From: Trinickia diaoshuihuensis
Lineage (GTDB): Bacteria > Pseudomonadota > Gammaproteobacteria > Burkholderiales > Burkholderiaceae
Length of the DNA: 34,905 nucleotides
Direction of reading: 5' to 3'
NCBI RefSeq assembly: GCF_003390925.1
Contig: NZ_QUBS01000065.1
Location: 1 to 34,905, forward strand
A program made the translations under genes and the position numbers. Of the stretch, positions 31,299 to 34,905 are shown piece by piece. The notes under the pieces are model-generated. The model was given only the letters and a program-made list of their open reading frames with translations. It was not told the origin of the DNA and did not search any database. Numbering within the stretch: the stretch's first letter is position 1; each line of letters starts with the position of its first letter.

Positions 31299-31378
31299 AC
31301 TATCGCCAGCTATCGAAAAACTGACTTAACGTGTTGATTTAGAAAGAAATGCGTCGCGGAAACTATCGGTGGCTATCG
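31299..31378 (+). repeat. Two degenerate 17-base direct repeats next to guaA
   Basis: ACTATCGCCAGCTATCG (31299-31315) and ACTATCGGTGGCTATCG (31362-31378) differ only in the three central bases and lie 63 bases apart. Each itself holds two CTATCG half-sites spaced by 10 bases, one helical turn. They lie between guaA and the GACGGTAAA repeats, and could be protein-binding sites for recombination, such as excisionase or host factor sites. This is inference from position. Confidence 0.6.
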
Positions 31379-31409
31379 CCGGCCAGTAGAAAAAGTTGGC
31401 GGTAGAGCT

Positions 31410-31565
31410 GACGGTAAAAATCGAGGCTGGATTAAGACACTCCTATTCACTATTCAGACTTTTACCGTCTTTGACGGTAAAAGCCTTCTCGGGAATGCTT
31501 GTTTTATGCGGCTTTCCGGGTATCAGCAGGTCTCCAGGTCCTTGACGGTAAAACCTGACGGTAAA
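31410..31565. repeat. Five GACGGTAAA repeats upstream of the integrase (putative arm-type sites)
   Basis: The 9-mer occurs at 31410-31418, 31473-31481, 31544-31552 and 31557-31565 on the plus strand, and at 31461-31469 on the minus strand. The copies at 31461 and 31473 form a perfect 11-bp inverted repeat (CTTTTACCGTC / GACGGTAAAAG, 31459-31483) with a 3-base spacer. The last copy begins a second small inverted repeat, TGACGG/CCGTCA (31556-31572), just before the integrase ribosome binding site. A weak promoter-like pair, TTGTTT/TATCAG, lies at 31499-31526 among them. The pattern resembles arm-type binding sites of tyrosine integrases and could also control integrase expression. No other gene is seen in the 310-base gap 31282-31591. 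Confidence 0.75.
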
Positions 31566-31591
31566 GCCGTCACAAGCCGGAGGAAACCTCG

Positions 31592-32848
31592 ATGCTTACT
31601 GACGCTGCACTACGAAATCTGAAGCCTAAGTCCAAGATTTATAAGGCTTCTGACCGGGACGGGATGTACGTGACGGTATCGCCCAGCGGCACTGTCACCT
31701 TCCGATACGACTACCGCCTCAACGGACGCCGAGAGACGCTGACGCTCGGGCGCTACGGCCCCGGCGGCATCTCACTGGCGATGGCGCGTGAACTGCTCCT
31801 GGACGCGCGCAAAGCCGTACTCAAGGGCACCTCGCCCGCACTCGAAAAGCAGCGCGAGAAACGCCGGGTGGTCGCCATCAAGACCTTCGGCACGGCGATG
31901 GAGACGTGGCTGGCCAACGCGAGGTTGGCCGACAGCACGCGCGCCATGCGCAAGCACATCATCGACCGGGACATCCTGCCGGTCTTCCAGAACCGCCTGC
32001 TGACCGAGATCCAGGCCGAAGACCTGCGAGCCTTGTGCAACAAGGTCAAGGAACGCGGGGCGCCCGCCACTGCGGTCCAGATTCGGGACATCGTGAAGCA
32101 GGTCTACGTCTACGCCATCGCCCACGGCGAAAAGGTGGACAACCCCGCCGACAGCGTGGGCGCAGCGTCGATTGCCACCTTCGTACCGAAGGACCGGGCC
32201 TTGTCGCCGCTGGAGATCCGGCTGTTTGTGCAACAGATGGAATCGGTGGCGACCTATCCGACCATCAAGCTGGCGTTGCGCTTGATCCTGCTGACGTTGG
32301 TGCGCAAGAGCGAACTGATCCAGGCCACTTGGGATGAGGTCGATTTCGAGAGCAAGACCTGGACGATCCCGAAGCAGCGAATGAAGGGGCGCAACCCGCA
32401 CGTGGTCTATCTGTCGCGCCAGGCGCTCGACATCTTCGTGACACTGCACGCCTGCGCGGCAGGCTCTAGGTTCGTTTTTCCCTCTCGTTACGACGCCGAG
32501 CGGTTCATGTCCAATGCGACCTTGAATCGGGTCACGCAGCTCATCGCGGAGGCGGCAAAGACCAAGGGGCTGCCGCTGCAACCGTTCACCGTCCACGACC
32601 TGCGCCGTACCGGCTCAACGCTGTTGAACGAAATCGGCTTCAACCGCGACTGGATCGAGAAGTGCCTAGCGCACGAGGACGGCCGTTCCTCGCGCTCGGT
32701 CTACAACAAGGCTGAGTACGCCGAGCAGCGGCGTCACATGCTGCAAGAGTGGGCCAACCTGGTCGATGCCTGGGGCGGCGGGCAGACCTACGTGCCAACG
32801 CTGTTGCCGAAGAACGTCGTCGTGCCGGCGTTGAGCGCGGTGGCCTGA
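31592..32848 (+). CDS. P4-type tyrosine integrase
   Basis: This 418-residue site-specific recombinase would insert and excise the element. The N-terminal arm-binding domain (DUF4102 type, about 1-85) starts MLTDAALRNLKPKSKIYKA and includes RETLTLGRYGPGG. A core-binding domain follows (about 100-190). The catalytic domain has R238 in TLVRKSEL, H335 and R338 in HDLRRTG, H361 in CLAHEDG and the nucleophile Tyr, most likely Y371 in VYNKAEY. All catalytic residues are present, so it should be active. GGAGG at 31579-31583 lies 8 bases before the ATG. Its position next to guaA and its arm-site-like repeats fit an island integrase that recognises the guaA 3' end. Confidence 0.95.
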   Translation: MLTDAALRNLKPKSKIYKASDRDGMYVTVSPSGTVTFRYDYRLNGRRETLTLGRYGPGGISLAMARELLLDARKAVLKGTSPALEKQREKRRVVAIKTFGTAMETWLANARLADSTRAMRKHIIDRDILPVFQNRLLTEIQAEDLRALCNKVKERGAPATAVQIRDIVKQVYVYAIAHGEKVDNPADSVGAASIATFVPKDRALSPLEIRLFVQQMESVATYPTIKLALRLILLTLVRKSELIQATWDEVDFESKTWTIPKQRMKGRNPHVVYLSRQALDIFVTLHACAAGSRFVFPSRYDAERFMSNATLNRVTQLIAEAAKTKGLPLQPFTVHDLRRTGSTLLNEIGFNRDWIEKCLAHEDGRSSRSVYNKAEYAEQRRHMLQEWANLVDAWGGGQTYVPTLLPKNVVVPALSAVA

Positions 32849-32876
32849 TCGGATGAAAGGCCGCTGCGCGGCGGCT

Positions 32877-33257
32877 TCATTCTTCACTCGAACCCGCCCG
32901 AACAGGGCGGGCTTTTCGTTGGTGGACATCGGGCTTCGAGACGCGGCCGCGAGGTGCTTGCTTGCGTTGCTCGATCCAGGCTTCCACTTCGGCCAAGTCC
33001 CACACAACGCAGCGCGGCGTCAGGTTGAAGCGATGCGGAAACTCGCCGCGGCGCTCCATCTCGTAGATCGTCGTTTCAGCCAGGGGGACGATCAGCCGCA
33101 GTTCTTGCCGGCGGATGGTGCGCCGGAAGGGAAGGGGACTGCGCTTTGGGAATTGCGGCAGCTCCTCGTAGGCTTCCGTCCCCGGCAAGGGGAGCGCATT
33201 GGATGTTTGCGATAGCTGTTCCACGTCGAACTCCATGAGTACGCTGCATGGAGACAT
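32877..33257 (-). CDS. AlpA-family DNA-binding regulator
   Basis: This protein of up to 126 residues has the AlpA/MerR-like winged-helix pattern in its middle: LRLIVPLAETTIYEMERRGE followed by FPHRFNLTPRCVVWDLAEVE and AWIEQRKQ. AlpA-type proteins activate integrase genes or act as excisionases for P4-like elements. The N-terminal 45 residues are not part of the known domain. A start at the second Met (33236) is equally possible; neither ATG has a clear ribosome binding site. It faces the integrase tail-to-tail with 28 bases between stop codons. The last residues are encoded by the integrase terminator hairpin. It lies downstream of the HEPN-like gene on the same strand, 137 bases away. Confidence 0.85.
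   Translation of the reverse strand: MSPCSVLMEFDVEQLSQTSNALPLPGTEAYEELPQFPKRSPLPFRRTIRRQELRLIVPLAETTIYEMERRGEFPHRFNLTPRCVVWDLAEVEAWIEQRKQAPRGRVSKPDVHQRKARPVRAGSSEE
32893..32916 (+). terminator. Terminator after the integrase, inside the 3' end of alpA
   Basis: CCCGCCC (32893-32899) pairs with GGGCGGG (32905-32911) around a 5-base loop and is followed by C and TTTT. It is 45 bases past the integrase stop and falls within the final codons of the opposing alpA-like gene. A second GC-rich hairpin at about 32858-32877, followed on the minus strand by CTTTC, could serve the opposite direction. Confidence 0.7.
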
Positions 33258-33394
33258 GGTGAAGTTCAGTACCTATCGGGGCAACTTGCTGTGGCGTAGT
33301 CCAGCGAACCCGATGCGCATTCACCTCGCGTTGTCATTGACATGAAGCAAGAGGAAGGATTTGTCTCTGTTCAATTTAGTGCAAGCGGGGCTGC

Positions 33395-34765
33395 TCAAAT
33401 CGTTCTAAATGCCTTGTCGTCATCCGATCCATTGTAGTTTTGTAGGCGCACTGCCGTTTCTATAAGCACTATTCGCGCTAGATAAGCTGCCTGCTTCCGC
33501 TCAACGGAAAATGATTCTAGTCTGTCGTAGTGCGTGCCGTGCAGTATTTTGGATCGACCAGAATCGTAGATGTCCTTGACTAGCTGCCCCAATGTGCGGG
33601 GGTGGCTGCCGCTTACCACCTGCGTACTTTCGCTGGTGCCAGTCAGATGTACGACCATATCTCTAATGCCGATGTTCTTTCCCCCGCAGGCCAGAACATC
33701 TAAGCAGGTTCCCAACTTTGCCAACGCGATGGCATCACTTGATTCCCGGCAGCCTTCGCCGTACCAATCCAATGCAGTAGCCCATCTATTGGCGAGCTTG
33801 GGATGTTTGTGATTGGATGGGGTGAGTAGACCATCAAGAATTTCTCCAAACGCCGGGAGAATTGAGGCAAGGTCAATCAATGCTTGTTTCACCCGGCTGG
33901 GCGGCAGCGATGGAATTCGTTTTCCGAGCGAACTTCCGGGAAGCCAAAGGAACCCCTTAGTTTCAACCAAGCTATTGGTTCCTATCGGGGGCAAGCGCTC
34001 CTCATGCAGCGCTTGTTGCTGAAAGGACTCCGGCACGCCAAATCCCAATGAAATGGCATCGAGAGCAGTTTTCGCGGTCAATTTTGCGAGCTTGCGCGAA
34101 AAGCTCTTTTCATAACCGCAAACAGTGACTTTGACCAACGCCGGGCATTCAGAAATCGCGCTATAGACCGTGTTGGCTAATCCTTCTAAGGGGGTGTCGT
34201 CCCTGGGCTTCTGTAGTGCTTCTTTGAGAATTTCTCTCCAACGGCTGTTCGCCTCCGGCTGGTTGAGATACTGCTCTTTTCCCCTTTGGGGAAAGTCAAC
34301 GGAATCTATCCAGTCGAACCGATTAAAGATCGTCACTGGGCCAATGGTGAAGGGGGAACTTCTCTCCACGCCAATAGTCCAGGCAGGAAAATAGTGCGTG
34401 TATTCTGGAGTAATGCTCGCCAATCTCTCCTCAACTAGAATCTTTAGCCTGGGTATTAGGTTGCTTTCGTCAACTTCATCGAAACCTGAGAATTCGTCCG
34501 CGGCGTGCATGTCGGCAACAGCCTGGCGCACGATCTTCTCGTACTCGTCTAGCTCGATCTTTAGTGAGCTAGGTGGGCGATTTTCGTGGAGGATTGTTGA
34601 GAGCTGCCATAGGGCAGTCTTAGCCTTTCGAGTGAAGTATCGTTGCAGTCCATTCTCGGCCGTGACGAATTCAGGAATGCCGACCTCCTCCGACCAAGGG
34701 GATGCTCCGCTATGTACGCGATCTAACTCGTCTACGAGAGATTTAAGCTCGGATGCTAGACTCAT
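33395..34765 (-). CDS. Uncharacterised protein with a C-terminal HEPN-like domain
   Basis: I cannot assign a named family to this 456-residue protein. Near the C-terminus, QLVKDIYDSGRSKILHG has R404 and H409, the Rx4H motif of HEPN RNases, within the helix pattern seen in Apea-like HEPN domains (YxxRSKxxHG). A following helix (RKQAAYLARIVLIETAVRL) fits the four-helix bundle. The N-terminal two thirds, with FPAWTIGVERSSPFTIGPV and TAKTALDAISLGFGVP, resemble nothing I recognise; no membrane segment or signal peptide is visible. Codon use is visibly less GC-biased than in the core genes, a sign of transfer. The ATG at 34765 is the first in frame; its ribosome binding site is weak. A defence or toxin role is inferred from the HEPN motif and island location only. 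Confidence 0.72.
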   Translation of the reverse strand: MSLASELKSLVDELDRVHSGASPWSEEVGIPEFVTAENGLQRYFTRKAKTALWQLSTILHENRPPSSLKIELDEYEKIVRQAVADMHAADEFSGFDEVDESNLIPRLKILVEERLASITPEYTHYFPAWTIGVERSSPFTIGPVTIFNRFDWIDSVDFPQRGKEQYLNQPEANSRWREILKEALQKPRDDTPLEGLANTVYSAISECPALVKVTVCGYEKSFSRKLAKLTAKTALDAISLGFGVPESFQQQALHEERLPPIGTNSLVETKGFLWLPGSSLGKRIPSLPPSRVKQALIDLASILPAFGEILDGLLTPSNHKHPKLANRWATALDWYGEGCRESSDAIALAKLGTCLDVLACGGKNIGIRDMVVHLTGTSESTQVVSGSHPRTLGQLVKDIYDSGRSKILHGTHYDRLESFSVERKQAAYLARIVLIETAVRLQNYNGSDDDKAFRTI

Positions 34766-34905
34766 GCTGTCGTTCTTTGTCTAATGAGATTCTGTAATTT
34801 CAGGGGAAAGTATGTTCTGGAGCTAAAGTCGAATGTGGTGTACGGGGGAGTTGAGGCGGGAAGTTGAAGGCGGTGGAGGTTTCAGCTGAGAATCTGATTG
34901 TCGAA
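34766..34905. other. Upstream region of the HEPN-like gene
   Basis: These last 140 bases contain no gene that I can support. They should hold the promoter for the minus-strand HEPN-like gene, but no convincing -35/-10 pair is visible. Composition is mixed, with a purine-rich stretch at about 34836-34880 on the plus strand. Confidence 0.4.

Larger units (their letters stand above)
31282..34905. mobile_element. Left end of a putative genomic island at the 3' end of guaA (continues past window)
   Basis: Immediately after the guaA stop the core gene series gives way to short repeats, a P4-type integrase, an AlpA-like regulator and a less GC-rich HEPN-like gene. The 3' end of guaA is a known integration site for tyrosine-integrase islands. 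The attachment core is probably within the last bases of guaA, since the reading frame is intact. I found no second copy of the guaA 3' end in the window, so the right boundary lies beyond 34905 and the element's size is unknown. Confidence 0.75.

Noticed and set aside
31410-31565. CRISPR array
   Set aside because: The repeat is only 9 bases, irregularly spaced and partly inverted, with no spacers of even length and no cas genes.
31282-31591. tRNA gene as the island's integration site
   Set aside because: No cloverleaf or T-arm sequence is visible between guaA and the integrase; the guaA 3' end is the more likely target.
33076-33324. 82-residue open frame on the minus strand overlapping the alpA-like gene
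   Set aside because: It overlaps the recognisable AlpA domain in another frame and has Arg/Pro-rich shadow composition.

Overview
The window is GC-rich chromosomal DNA from a betaproteobacterium, most likely Burkholderia sensu lato (Burkholderiaceae). This rests on gene order (glnD and map divergent from rpsB-tsf-pyrH-frr-uppS-cdsA-dxr-rseP-bamA-skp-lpxD-fabZ-lpxA-lpxB-rnhB, then ppsR/ppsA, an nfeD/SPFH pair, smpB/ratA/rnfH and guaB/guaA) and on protein sequences read by eye. No database search was possible, so the genus is an inference.

Layout. (1) 128-3683, minus strand: glnD (PII uridylyltransferase) downstream of map (methionine aminopeptidase). (2) 3876-19936, plus strand: a long, mostly tightly packed series for translation (rpsB, tsf, frr), UMP phosphorylation (pyrH), isoprenoid and phospholipid precursors (uppS, cdsA, dxr), envelope proteolysis and outer-membrane assembly (rseP, bamA, skp), lipid A and fatty acid synthesis (lpxD, fabZ, lpxA, lpxB), RNase HII and a SpoU/TrmH-family RNA methyltransferase. 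Several neighbours overlap by 4-7 bases. Together these genes make the carrier lipid, the lipid A acyl chains and core, and the machinery that places proteins in the outer membrane. (3) 19930-24946: ppsR and ppsA diverge around an intergenic region holding a 23-base inverted repeat; ppsA ends at a strong terminator and is followed by an NfeD/SPFH membrane pair. (4) 25003-27274: smpB diverges from ratA-rnfH, which converges on an EamA-type transporter. (5) 27583-31281: guaB, a small membrane protein of unknown role, and guaA, the two dedicated steps to GMP.

(6) 31282 to the window end is accessory DNA. Directly after the guaA stop come a pair of degenerate 17-base repeats, five copies of GACGGTAAA (two of them forming a perfect inverted repeat), a P4-type tyrosine integrase, an AlpA-like regulator, and a less GC-rich gene whose C-terminus carries an Rx4H motif in a context typical of HEPN RNases. 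This looks like the left end of a genomic island inserted at the 3' end of guaA; its right end is outside the window. The HEPN-like gene is the best candidate here for an undescribed defence or toxin function, but that role is inferred from a short motif and from location.

The core region is otherwise ordinary. Its points of interest are non-coding: three consecutive perfect hairpins before pyrH, the long inverted repeat before ppsA, repeat-flanked overlapping -10-like boxes between smpB and ratA, and probable TTG start codons for both bamA and skp.
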